Shown: piece by piece, positions 23,522 to 35,427 of the stretch
How positions within the stretch are numbered: the first letter of the stretch is position 1
Layout of the letters: the number at the start of each line of letters is the position of its first letter
From: Inonotus obliquus
Lineage: Eukaryota > Basidiomycota > Agaricomycetes > Hymenochaetales > Hymenochaetaceae
DNA length: 64,000 nt
Direction of reading: 5' to 3'
Assembly (NCBI GenBank): GCA_032164295.1
Contig: JAJHTX010000008.1
Location: forward strand, 744,001 to 808,000
The notes under the pieces: model-generated
Told to the model about the DNA's origin: nothing
The model's database searches: none
The model's input: only the letters and a program-made list of their open reading frames with translations
Position numbers and translations under genes: made by a program

Positions 23522-26500
23522 TCAGAAGCGAAGAGAGTTGAATATGTCGTCATTAAGGAGTCGGGGTGCGCCAGGATTATGGGTATAAAAATCACAAATG
23601 GCATCTTTTGCATGCATTAGGTTTTCGACTGGTTCCCAAGTACGTTGCTCGGCTGGATAACCCTTCCAATGCACTAAAAACTTCCACTTATCTCGTTGCA
23701 CTTTGACGTCGACTACTTGTTCTACTTTGTATTTGGTGGTTCCTTCAACTATCTCGGGTGGAGGCGGCAGTTCTTGTTGTTGCCCTGAATACTTCGGTCT
23801 ATAATAGGGTGAAAGTAGCACTTCATTGAAGACAGGGTGTATTTGTCCCTTCCAAGTCCAAGGTATTTGTAGTTCGTAGGCTGAGGCTCCAACTTTCTTA
23901 ATAACTTTGAAGGGTCCATAATGTTTCTCTGACAACTTCTTCATAGGACGTAGAGGAGTCAGGTTAGTGTTTTCGAGCATAATCTGATCTGCTGGTTGAT
24001 ACTCGATGGACTGTCTCTTGCTTCGGTCATAGAACCTCTTTATGGTAGCTGCTGCCTTCACTAGCACTGCCTCCATTTCTCTCCTTATTCGCTCCATCCT
24101 CTTTGCAAATTGGTCGGCTGATTCATTTGTCACTTCTTGTCTGGGATATGTACTTTTGTTGGAGTGTCTGCCGTGATTAACAAAGAATGGTGACATGCCT
24201 GTGGACGATTGTTCTCAGTCGTTGTAACTGAATTCAGCCAGGGCTAACCAATCTGCCCAGTCTGTCTGAGGATGGTTGATGAAGATGCAAAGATATTGTT
24301 CAATTTCTTGGTTAATCCTCTCTGTCTGTCCATCCGTCTGAGGGTGATAAGCCGTGGATAGGTTGCCTGTTATTCCTAGGAGTTTGTAGAGGTCCTTCAT
24401 GAAGCTAGATACAAACTGAGGACCCCGGTCACTGATAACCTTTTCAGAGATACCATGGAGTTTGAATACATAATCGCGCAGTGTTCGGGCAATGCCTTCC
24501 GAAGTTACTTCTGTTGTTGTCGGTATAGTGTGGACTTGTTTGCTAAATCGATCGACAATTACACAGATAGCATTGTATCCTTGCGATTCAGGTAATTCTC
24601 CAATCAGATCTATGGAGATCACCTTCTATGGTTCCGTTGGTATTTCATTTGGTACCAGTGGTGCTGCCGGTTTGACTCGACAAGGTTTCATCCTTTGACA
24701 GGTGTCACATCCTGTTACATATTCTTGAACATCATGTTGGATTCCTGGCCACCAGTAGTTTCGTGTAATTAATTCCTGGGTTTTGTATCTTCCTGGATGT
24801 CCTGCTAGTGGGGAATTGTGGTGCTGGTGTATGATGTCTTCACGCAACTGTCTGTCCTTGGGGATGTAGATGCGATCCTGCCATATTACTATGCCTGTCT
24901 CATCTTCGGTCCAGTCCTTTTCTTCGTTCTGCAGTGCTTTCTCTACTCGACGGTCTCGATTTTTGCTGGCACGCTTGATCCTCTGCAACAATTTGATATC
25001 GTCTGTGCTGATAGTTGTTTCCAGTTCATTAACAAACCACTCAGGTTTTAACAAAACGAGGTTGGCATTGTCGTTCTCCCCCCTCTCATGTCCTGCTCGT
25101 CTCGAGAGGAGGTCTGCTTTTGTCATTTCTCAACCAGGTTTGTGAATGAGGATGAAGTCATATTCTGCGAGTTTAGTGAGCCAGCGGACTTGACGATAAT
25201 TGAGCTTGTGGGGCTTTTTGAAGTACTGGAGGTTAAGGTGATCTGTCCAGATTTCAAAGGTATGTCGAGCTCCCAAAAGGTATTGGCACCATTCCCGAAG
25301 TGCCTCCATGATTGCCAGCAACTCCCAGTTGTAGATCTCATAATTGCGTTCTGTTGAGGATAATGCTTGAGATCGATATGCAGTAGGCCGCCATTTTTCG
25401 TTAATTAGTTGAGAAAGTACTGCTCTGTTTGCGAAGTTAGATGAGTCCGCTTCAACATGAAACTGGCCGTCATCAGTAGAAACTGTTAGTACTGGTTCCT
25501 CTGTAATGGCTTGTCTCAGTTGGTCGAATACTTCTTGTTCCTCTTCACTTCATTTCCAATCCACGTTGCTGGTGAGAATATGTAGCGGCTTTGCAATTCC
25601 ACTAAAGCCTTTGATGAACCTGCGGTAGTAGTTGACGAAGCCGATAAACTGTTGTAATTCCTTCTTGTTTGTCAGTCTTGGTCATTCTTGTATCACAGCT
25701 ACCTTACGAGGATCTATGCATACTTCACCATTTCCAATGATATGTCCTAGGTACTCTATGGTTGGTTGAGAGAACGAACACTTTTCATATCGTAGATAGA
25801 GTTTGTGTCATCTTAATACCTGAAGGACTTTCTGCACTAAGGTGTCATGATGATCTTGATCTTCCGCAAATATGAGGATGTCATCTAAGTATATGACAAC
25901 ATTTTCCTCGTTGACTAAATCTTGGAAGATCTCATTCATGAATCCTTGGAAAGTAGTGGTGAAGAGAACTACGTGCAGCTGAGCTCGGTATCGAGCCCGG
26001 TATCCCATTCTACACTTACCCCATGCTACTGTATAGTCTCATCTACACCTTCCAGTGTCTACCAGCACACCCAGAGAAACTGTCGGTCCCATTTCTTGAA
26101 GTACCGAACACCGAGAGTACCGGTACCGAGTGCCAAGAAACCCGGTACCGAGAATACCGAGAGTACTGAGTGCCGAGAAACCTGGTACCGAGACAAATTG
26201 ACAAATTGACATGCTCTCATGACATGGATCAGACATCTCCCTCTTTGGTATTCATTCCGGATGGTTGGACTATGCATGCTGGTTCTTTGGAGAAGCCCAG
26301 GGTCAGTATCCGTTAAGGTTTTCAGATCTGGTACCACCAGAAATGCTTTGGTATCAATCGGCAGGGGTTCAAATCTCTTGTTCTGAGGACTTTTCATCCA
26401 GGGGTACTATATGCTACGTTTTCATTGGTATCTTGTCCTCCCTAACCCTTTCTTGTTGTCCCCCTGATGGCGCTGCAATATTCACTTTCCTTTTTATATT

Positions 26501-28520
26501 TTTCTTCAGACTTTTCTTTGTTTTGATCTTCCTTTCTACTTTCTCCTTTTGGACTTATGAGCTAACTACGGTACAGTAGTATAAATATCTCCTCCTGTAC
26601 ATAGTAGCTCTCCAAGTAATCTTAGGAGCTAGCCTCTAGTGTGAGGGCTCGGGTTTCCTCACCCCCTTCTCAGTTCTGTCTCAGTCTCATCTCCAGTTCC
26701 GTCCCAGTCCCATCCCAGTTCCATCTCAAGTGAATCTCAGGAGTTAGCCTCTCGTGCGAGGGCTCAGGTTTGCTTCCCAGCACAGTCGACACCTCCCAGC
26801 CACCAGTCTACCTCATTCATTCCCTTGCTATACTATCCCGTACTAGTTGGTTTCTTGTGGTACTGACCTGTACCGACATTTTTCCCACGGTACCGACCTT
26901 TTGTTATCCTTTGTATTTTGCACATCATCCTTTAGTTTCTGTACTGATCTTCTTGTTTGACAACATACCTCCATGTACCGACCCCTTTGCTTCTGTACCG
27001 ACCTGTACCGAGGTTTTTCCTATGGTATTAGACTTCTATTTTACTATGTTCTCCTTCATACCGACCTGTACTGAAGTTTTTCCCACGTTCTGACCTGTCC
27101 TTTTCGTACCAGAATCACATACTCTTCGCTTCCAGCTCATCTATTAACTCCCCCTTTTCATAGACAACAAGTACTGTGACCGTACTGGTTAAGTACCGGC
27201 ACGTATTAGCCCTCCCCTACTTAAAACCATACACCTCTTGTCTCGGTATTTTGGTACCGGACGCGATCTTGCATACTTAGCAGGTGAGTTCGTAAGTCCG
27301 AAGAACATCACCGTAGGTTCAAATAGTCCTCGATTGGTCCTGAAAGCAGCTTTCTATTCGTCTCCCTCCTTGATGCATATGTTGTTGTATCCCCAACGTA
27401 CGTCGAGTTTGGTGAAGTGTTTGGCGTGACGTGTAGCATCTATGAGTTCCTATATCAATGGAAGCGGGTATTTGTTTTTGACTGTAGCTTCATTTAGCTT
27501 CCAATAGTCTTGAACAGGTCTCAGCTTTCCATTCTTTTTCTTGATAAAGAAGAAAGGGGATGCCATGGGGGATTTTGAGGGGCGAATGCGGCCGTTACGG
27601 AGATTTTCTTCAAGAAACTCGTCTAGTGCCAGTTGCTCATTTCTGGTTAGTGGGTAGATTTTGCAATCGGTGGGTTTGAACCCTGGTGTAAGCTCGATTG
27701 CGTGATCCCATGAGCGATGTTCTGGCAGTTGATCGAATTCCTCTGCACTAAACACGTCTTCAAATTCCTTAACAAAGGGTGAGTTCATAGTGGCAGAATC
27801 AACTTGACGAGTTTCGTGGTACCATGTGAAGAATATCCTGTCCGTTTCTTCCAGTTCCTCTGTCGACAACGGTTCTTCATCGTCATCCTTATCAATGTCT
27901 TTCTGATGATGGATATACCCACAGCTTTCAGGACAGCGATCAAAAGTGATCAACTGATTCTGCCAGTTAATGCTGGGGTTATATAACTTTAACCATTCAT
28001 ATCCAATAAAGACATTGGTCTTGCCTAGATCAGTGACTGCAAAATCAACGAGCTCTGAATGTTCCTTGACAGTTATACGCATCCTGACAAAACTAGTAAT
28101 TGCGCCTGACTTGTTCAGTGTTCCATCAGCATTGTAAACAAGAATCGGTAACAGTATCTTTTGCGTCTCAATTCCATGTTCCTTGACGAATGCTTGGCTT
28201 ATGCAGGAGCCGGTACAACCACTGTCTAATAGGGCTGACGTTCAAACCTGGATTCCATTGTCCATAGTTTGAAGCATCACAGGGACGGTAAGTTGCTGCC
28301 CCTGATTGCCTCGAACAAATCGTTTAGATGCAGCTAACTGCTGCACTGCTGCTTCAGCTTCCACAGGGCTTAGCTTCTGAAGGTTCTGTACCAGTCTTTC
28401 GCTTATTTCACTGTGCCTCTGTTTGCACATCCACAGCTTCAGGACCATCTGGGCCTTGCTCAATGAGTCTTCTCTGATTTGTCTCACTACCCAAGGGGCA
28501 GTGTGTGGCTTAGGTAACAA
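23522..28520 (-). pseudogene. Gypsy pol: protease, RT, RNase H, integrase, chromodomain
   Basis: Minus-strand order: aspartic protease (LLDSGCTGSCISQAF, near 28215; VFIGYEWLKLYNP), reverse transcriptase N-terminal part (YPLTRNEQLALDEFLEENL, SPFFFIKKKNGKLRPV, 27450-27700; KLDVRWGYNNI), the 1.3-kb insertion, then the active site (VVIYLDDILIFAEDQ, near 25880, YLDD intact), RNase H (EIYNWELLAIMEALREW, 25300), integrase zinc finger (HHNSPLAGHPGRY, TCQRMKP), the integrase core (VIVDRFSKQVH, AYHPQTDGQTERINQEIE) and a chromodomain (KWKFLVHWKGYPAEQRTWEP, near 23670), which in this family is thought to guide integration to heterochromatin. Stops lie at 24215, 24626, 25130, 25550, 25682, 25808, 27354, 27450 and 28242. 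Confidence 0.93.
25974..27273 (-). repeat. 1.3-kb GTACCGA-rich repeat unit, inserted in the gypsy RT
   Basis: Inverted relative to the copy at 18793-20091. On the minus strand it starts TGCAAGATCGCGTCC and ends AGCTGCA. It separates FFGLTNSPA (27283-27310) from TTFQGFMNEIF (about 25930-25960) of reverse transcriptase. Homology between the two units continues about 15 bp past the TG...CA ends, so the exact boundary and target duplication are uncertain. Dense GGTACCGAG words occur near 26095-26190. Confidence 0.75.
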
Positions 28521-28899
28521 ATCTCTACTGCATCGAGTGGGACCCTTCCAGCAGGATTTATTTTTCGCGGTTTTTGGTTTGGGCTTTCAGCTTGAAGAAA
28601 GAGAAGAAAAAGAATAAGAAGAAGGGTTAAAAGAAACTTTGTTACATTCAGGGTCCAGACCAGATCCATAGTATTCTTCTACACAGAGCCATAAGTCTGA
28701 GATCTGATACTGTCCGCATCTGTTACAATAATCCGAGTCATCATCACTATTTACACTAGATAAGGTTTTTTTGTTTTTTTTTAGTTTTTGGTTGTTTTTG
28801 GGGTGGTTTTTCTATGCTATTTTGTATCCTACGAGTGCCCGTTCGAGAAAAAGTGCCCATTAAATAAATCAAGCCCAAACTTATCCCAGTCAGTGCCGC

Positions 28900-30040
28900 A
28901 ATCACTGCTGGGATGTCGCAAAATCCTCCTGTTGGTCGAATACCTCTTCTTCCTCAGACACATCGTCTTCTTTGATATGGCTAAGGGTGTTTACCCAATC
29001 CTGTCTTTCATCCATTGTCATCCACCGGATGGACACACGAATCTGCTTTACTCGCTTAGGACAGTTGGCTTTGATGTGGCCAAGACCTCCACAGTAATAG
29101 CAACGTCCTTCACAGCATGCTCGGTCCATTTCCATAGGCTGCCCTCTTCCTCCGAACGTGACACCTGTCACATCACGTCGGTCTGTTAGTGGTGCTGGTT
29201 TAGGAGGGGGGCCTCTGGGCGAGTTGCTGGTTTCGAGATTGGTTGGAATGGTGCATGGACTTTCTTTCAGTCATTCCAGTGCCTCTCCAGCTTGTCCAAT
29301 TGGATGATAACTTTCTTCCATCCCTCGTAGTCTGTTGGTAGCATTCCTGACTGATAGACTCGGCGTACAAGACCTTCCGGTACCGCATTTTTGATCAACT
29401 GAATGAGGTAAGCATTGTGGTTTTTGACGTAACCTGCCGTGCGCCTCAGGATGTCGAATTTACTGAAGAATGTTTCTGTGGTGTCGTTTTTTCCCATACG
29501 ACAGTTGGCCAGTTCATTTTGTGCCGTTGCTTGTTTATTCGGGTCTTGGAATAACTCTTTCAGTAGCTTTAGGAACTCTTCCCAATTTGGCTCTACCTCT
29601 TCATCCCTGAGATATTCTTCGACGTAATTTTTGGCCCACAGGTTGGCAGTGCCTTCCTTCATGTACGATAGTACGAACAAGATTCTATTCAAGTCCGCTC
29701 TAAAGTCATATCTGTTTGCCAAAACATACAATTGGATAGACTGCATGAATTTGTCGAAGTCTCATCCATCGAACTCTTCAGGCTTAGCCATGTGGCTGTT
29801 ACAGCTTCTGGGCTGGGACGGTTCATTGGGTTCGCTAAGGATGCAGTCAATTTCTCTGTTGGAAGCGATGGCCCTTGCGATGCGGCCTACATCCTCTTCA
29901 GTTAAGATGGGTCCTTGTGGATTTCCTCCTAATGGTGGAGGGAGTAGTACAGTTCCTTCAGCCATGGGAGAGGTTCGGGAGGTCTTGGATGTGTCAGATG
30001 GAGGGTTTTGGATGGTTTGAAAGTCTACTGGTGATTGCAT
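28900..30040 (-). pseudogene. Gypsy gag with CCHC knuckle
   Basis: The N-terminal part (from about 30040) is Pro-rich. It is followed after a TGA at 29762-29764 by the retrotransposon-gag domain (LNRILFVLSYMKEGTANLWA, FSKFDILRRTAGY, 29267-29746), and after a frame break by a complete CCHC zinc knuckle (CYYCGGLGHIKANC, near 29075-29120). The layout is normal for chromovirus gag. Confidence 0.9.
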
Positions 30041-30736
30041 ACACCAGCAAGGTTAAAATCCTTTAAAGGGAATGGACGGTGACAACTACCAGTCTGCAGC
30101 TTAACACTACCTATCGTTAAAGACTAAGACACGAGCACAATTAGAGTTCTAACAATACGTCTGTTCTCCGCAAGGTACTGCTGGTCTTGTTGGATCTTAT
30201 GATCTCTATCAGGCAGCGCTGATTAAGAGAGGTGTCTAGTCGACTGGCAAACAAGGCCAGGGGGTGACACTTCACAACCAATAAGAGGGTACAGATAACG
30301 TCAGGTAACTACTATGCAGGGTCTAAACAACGATAGCAGAGGTGGCAGGGGTAGGAGTCCATTTAACGACGATGCGAATTGAATAGATTTAGGTTAGTTT
30401 GAGTTGTCGCCTGTCAAGTCGATGACCACTGGGTAGGGTGGGTCACTGACAGGTTCAGAGGTAGTTGAGTAGTAGCGGGGTGGCGGTTGACATGGAGGTG
30501 GGACAGGGATCGGGTTGGGTCGGAATGGATGTTGCCTTCCTGCACTGGATATTTCCACTTCAGTGAACAAGAGCACGACACGGAAGATCCAGAAAGCGAT
30601 GACAAAGGAGATAGTGTGGTTAACAGTGACGTTGTTGGTGGTGTAGGTATGAATCTGTCGACCGTTGGTCCAGAGAGAGATGTGGAGCGCCAGGGTGATC
30701 AAGGGTGTAAAGTGGTGGTGGGGAGTTTCGACCTTC

Positions 30737-31129
30737 TGTCAGCGACGCACTTAGGCCAGCTTACAATAGAGGGTCAGGCTACACTAACTTGATCAGAGAG
30801 AGTAGAGGGGAGAGATAAGAGTGAGCTTGAACAACACTAGCCGGTGTATTGACAAGGTCAAAACTGGGAAATACAGGTGAACACGCCTTCTACTTATACC
30901 CTGAGAGTGCGTAACTACCTACTATCTATATATGAGTCATGGAATGAGATAGAACATTATAGAATGTCCCCCGAATCTTCCGGAACAGACTAAGGTCAGA
31001 TGATAGAAAGGAATTAATAAGGAAGAACTATTAGTAATGGAATTGTAGTAAGCACTATTAGTAAGGAAGGTGATGACATAATCGAAGAGGAATATAGACG
31101 AAAAGAAAGAAATAAAAGTGTTCATGACA
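30737..31129 (-). repeat. Gypsy 5' LTR
   Basis: 393 bp. Direct repeat of the 3' LTR, followed at once by the second copy of the ATTAT target duplication. Confidence 0.95.
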
Positions 31130-31150
31130 ATTATGACATTTTCTTCATTA

Positions 31151-32784
31151 CAGCTGTTTGCAAAAATATTGACAGTTGGCCCTTCACATGCTTTTTTTGA
31201 CATATGTCATACCCTCAGCACTCAAAAACTCACTAATTTGCCAATTGCTCAGCAAATACTGCACATATAAACATGATATCAGCACTAAAATAATCACCCA
31301 AAAAATGCGCTCCTAGTGATACCAATATGTTGTAGGACGAGAGCAGACACGCCTCAGTGGAGAAGAGAATGTTCTCATTTGTTCTGATTATCACTTTGTC
31401 ACTTGCACACAGTTTGCACTCTATAACATTAAATACAGTACATAAATTCCTCATTCAAAAACCGAAAAAGCTCCTCAAAAATGCGCTCCTAGTGATACCA
31501 ATATGTTGTAGAATGAGTGCACACAGGACTCAGCAGAGAAGAGAACACACTCAATAGTTTTGATTATCACTTTGTCCCTGGCTCATAGCAGACAACCTAC
31601 AGCACCAGACATTACCCCTGACTATTCGTTCTTGATCAACAGGCTCATTTAGACCTGGCACACATCCAGTCCCCAGCGCCGGAGACTGAGGAAGGTCTCA
31701 CTGTATTCGAATATACTAGTTACAGCGAACACGACAGACATTGCTAGTAATATGATAATATAAAGTTGTTTGTCAGCTTACACACCTTCTTTGCAGTCGG
31801 ACGTCCTACCACTTGCTGCTGCACACAACTCCTGCAAACTTGGCAACAAAAGAGGGACAAGGGTGGGACCACATGAAGAACGACAACAGCAGTTGTAGAG
31901 CAAGTGATGATGATTTTTGAAAGTGTGCCTTTGGCACGTCTAACTCTTACTCTCATCATCAACAGTTTGTATGGCCCGACGTCGACGTTGCTGTAGGCTT
32001 TCCGATGACTTGAGAGAATGCATTGTGAGAATGTATCAAAATGGAATTTGTATCCAGCAGGTTTTACAGTGGACGGAAATTCTGGAACGTACATTGTTCA
32101 GAGTCATTCAGCAGTACAATCATAATGGAACTGTTTCAACGGAGGTTTTGGCAAACAGGAGAAGGCCCAGGGCTTTAGATTACATCGATACAGAGGTAAA
32201 CTGTTAGTCTGAGCTGTCAACATATACCCTTTTATACATGTTGTATAGTTCCTGATCGGTTCATTGACAAACCAAAACGACCTCTATTTGGATGAACTGA
32301 AGAAAATGTTGCGAGAGAGATGAGAGAAAGTTATTTCAGACTTAACTATTTATAGGACATTGAAGTGCATGGGCTTCAGGTTGAAGAAAGTGGCTGCTCC
32401 ACCCACTTGTCTGCATAGTGCAAGATATGCTAACTGCATCTCAGATCTCAAAGACGGCTCTGGAACAGAGTGAAACACTACGTGCACGTTATCAGGTGCG
32501 AGTTGGAGCTCATTACACATCTGAGCAGCTGGTGTTCATAGATAAAAGTGCATGTGATCGTTGGACTTTTATTCGAAATCAAGTATGGGCACTTGAGAGC
32601 AAGTGAGCTTGTCGAAAGCACTTCTTCACAAGAGGAAAGCGGTGAGTCGATAACTTGAATTCTTTACGGATCCAACTCATCAAACAAATACAGGTATTCC
32701 TTGCTACCTGCCATCACTCTTGATGGGATGATTGATTGTGTGGTCATCAAGAATGCATTCAATGCGAACCTCTTTGTAGAATTG
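31151..32784 (+). mobile_element. Tc1/mariner-like family A, left arm, truncated
   Basis: Terminus at 31151 after TA. The transposase starts at 31971 with an Arg-rich N-terminus and helix-turn-helix (SDDLRECIVRMYQNGICIQQ). The first catalytic region is LVFIDKSACDRW (near 32537, with Lys where Glu is usual), followed by an intron near 32640-32695 and LPAITLDGMIDCVVIKNAF. It breaks at 32784, before the second and third catalytic residues. Confidence 0.8.
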
Positions 32785-34830
32785 TCCGTCAAAAGGTACT
32801 GTAAGCTTGTAATTTATGATCCCTGTATTATGTCAATGTAAAGAGGTAGTACTTGTCTAGAATCCATCTTTTATTTGAATCCTACCAACATATTCCTTAG
32901 CATAGTAGAGGACGGAAGCAGCTAGTTTATGACTGATTCGTATACTGTTCTGTGCTGCCATCATGAGTAAATCTGAAACAGATAGCTGGGCAAACACTGG
33001 GTCAACCTGTATATAACTGTTCTTCTTTAGCACTTCTGAAAGTTCCGTATAATTGCGCTGGTCTTGGCCTCATTCCCTGTTATCCTCACAAGTTTTCAAC
33101 CAAACTTCAACCAGAGAATAGCTTTGAAATTTAGATATTAGTGATGCTGATGTTCGTCTGTACTTAGATGAGTCATGTAGTTCTCTTGAAGATGAGCAAT
33201 AGTTATACACATGGTGGTAGTGACATGTCGAATGTGATTGGCTGCAACCATGACAGGAGTGTCTATGAGATTTGGGTGAATAATAGTCAAGATATCAGCA
33301 ACTCTTCTGGGATCTGCTCCTCCCCCGTCTCCCTTTGCGACGTGATTCATTGCCGCTGCCACTGCTACTGCTGCTGCTGCTGGTGGTGGTGGTGGATGAT
33401 CCTGACCTTTTCCAACCTTTTTCAGGATTGGAGAATTCCTGTTCACATCCCGACTTGTCACCAGAATCCTGATTACTAGAGGTGTGTGGCATTTCCTTTC
33501 TTGTTGGTTTTGTGTAGTCCAGTAACTTGAGTTGACTAGGAATTTCTCTGGACGTCACACCCGGTGCACCAGCTAACTTTGTACATTGTCAGAATGCCAT
33601 CGGACAAAGTACTGAACTTTCAAACTCACAATCATTTGAGCGTGATTGGAATAATTCAACATATTATAGCAGATATGCTTGCCGTCATTGCAGACCAAGC
33701 AAACATCCTGCAGGTGCTCGTTGCATGCAAGGTTCCTTTCGATTTCTTATATGGTAGATCTAAGGACATTCTCCAGATTTATCTTCTTTTGCTGATTTGT
33801 GGTTGGAGCGGTCGCGGTTAGCTTGGTTGTATTTGCTGAGGCATTGGAACATTTCAAACCATCCTGAGTAATGTATAGTATATCAGACATGTGCAGCAGC
33901 TTCAAGTAATATGGAAAATCACTGTTTTATTGTTCATGTTGTGAATCACAACCTCACACATAGTATTTGGCTTCTTCTTCTTTTTCTGATCTGTGATATA
34001 CTTCTCTATACCTCTGGCCAGTTCATCGAGCTCCTCTTTCGAATCTAGATAATGTGGTGTTATCTTTTAGGTAGCAGTTTTTTTGAACCAAGGAGCGGTG
34101 TAACCAAGCGAAATAGAAGCATAGTGGCACTGAAGGATTTCTGCAATATTCCTGCCAACATCATACAGATTGTTGAATGAACCAATGCTCAATTTTCGTA
34201 AACCACAACCATCATTGACTAGTGCTGTAAAAGGAGCATGATGCTTAAGTCCTTCGCTGGTAGGCTGACCACTAGCTCAGATAGGTGTGGATGTCATGAT
34301 ATCATTTCTGTCACCTGTAAAAATGTTAAATCACCCGGATACATCTTTAAACCAGTTCGCACATACCAGGTAGGATCTTCGAGTTGGAGGAGGCTACTAA
34401 TTCTTCTTGAAAAGTAGGATCTATTTCTTCAACTATATTTACGATATCCAACTGCGATGGTTCCTCTTGTTCTTCGTCCTCTTCGTAGATGAGAGTAAGA
34501 TCGTGACGAGATGTTTTTACCTGTGGTTCTGCCTATATAATAAAATGCATAAAAATACATTTATTACACGATAAATGTTCACATCTCTTCTATAGGCTTT
34601 TCAGTGGGTTTTCGAGGACACCCCCATTTTGACTTGGGTGCATCCTTTCCTTTCGCTGGCTTGGCCTGGACTGAGTCAATACACTTTATAGGTGCTCTCT
34701 TTCCTCGCACCGATCTGGCCTTTCGGGCCACAGGAGCCTCTGCTGTCGTTTTTTTCCTGCTACAAGTCATTGTAATGGTTGGAAACAAAGGTAGGACAGA
34801 ATCGGAATCAAAAATTTTCTTTCTTTCCAC
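32785..34830 (-). pseudogene. Cargo gene 1 (copy 2): unrecognised basidiomycete protein, decayed
   Basis: Minus-strand exons can be followed: a basic N-terminus with an AT-hook-like GCPRKP (34579-34830), an acidic block (LIYEEDEEQEEPSQLDIV, near 34440-34500), an intron near 34320-34370, SIGSFNNLYDVGRNIAEI, a Cys/His block (LACNEHLQDVCLVCNDGKHI, near 33720) of a type I associate with hypothetical proteins in Agaricomycetes, a Ser/Gly low-complexity stretch (33340-33420), HIRHVTTTMCITIAHLQEN (33180), and the C-terminus LKKNSYIQVDPVFAQLS. Several stops interrupt it. The C-terminal part recurs at 10976-11164. DNA binding is only a guess from the basic start. Confidence 0.5.
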
Positions 34831-35427
34831 CTAGAAACCAAATGATTATACAATGTAGTGTTAAGAAGACATCTTTTACGTATTGTAAATTTTTTGTGTG
34901 CACCTCGTCCTGCCTCACCGTCAAATCCACCATCCAAGAGTACTTTCTGGCCTGGCAAAGGCAAAGAAATAAATCACTTCAAACAAAATGAAAGGCTAAG
35001 AGCAGGCCAAGATGGGAGAATATTCCTACAATAGAACAAGAGATAAGCCACTGGTTTCTCTTTGTCCCAAATCCACATTGACTCATTCTTATCACTGCTC
35101 AAGTCTACATATTGGTTCTCATCATCCTACAAGTTTGTGAGCTTCCCCCAGACAGTAGTAGTTATGCTAATTGCCAGTATAGTGAACTCACCTCAGGAAC
35201 AGCATCATCTGAGGAAAGGACAATAGGTAGTCACGTCAGGTGTGAACACTGTTATCTTTCTCTGTGGTGACATAGCTGATTGACTGATCAATAGGCATAC
35301 AACCTGAAGAAGAGTTGGCAAGAAGTGTGAAGATTTCCATTAGAACATCTGAAGAGTCAATAAAGACGAACAGTTCAGACTGTAGGTGTCTCAGCCACGT
35401 ACCTAATCAAGTCCTAGTTCTGACAGT
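34831..35427. other. Divergent spacer between the two cargo genes
   Basis: About 0.6 kb between the start of cargo gene 1 (minus) and cargo gene 2 (plus). Possible shared promoter region. No repeat seen. Confidence 0.35.

Larger units (their letters stand above)
23063..31129 (-). mobile_element. Full-length Ty3/gypsy chromovirus (with internal insertion)
   Basis: Bounded by direct LTRs (23063-23456 and 30737-31129) with TG...CA ends and flanked by an exact ATTAT duplication (23058-23062 and 31130-31134). The coding strand is minus: gag (30040-28900), protease, reverse transcriptase, RNase H, integrase and a C-terminal chromodomain (near 23600). A purine-rich tract (AGGAGGATGA) abuts the 3' LTR at 23457. 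The 8.07-kb length includes a 1.3-kb repeat at 25974-27273. At least ten in-frame stops, all TGA or TAG, make it non-autonomous. Confidence 0.95.

Noticed and set aside
26770..27093. 107-codon frame with repeated Cys/Thr/Phe-Pro motifs
   Set aside because: The repetition comes from GTACCGAC-type DNA repeats in a non-coding unit. The inverted copy gives a broken frame.
31744..32094. 116-aa frame present in two identical copies (also 38414-38764)
   Set aside because: Antisense to the mariner transposase N-terminus. The identity reflects the inverted arms, not selection on this frame.
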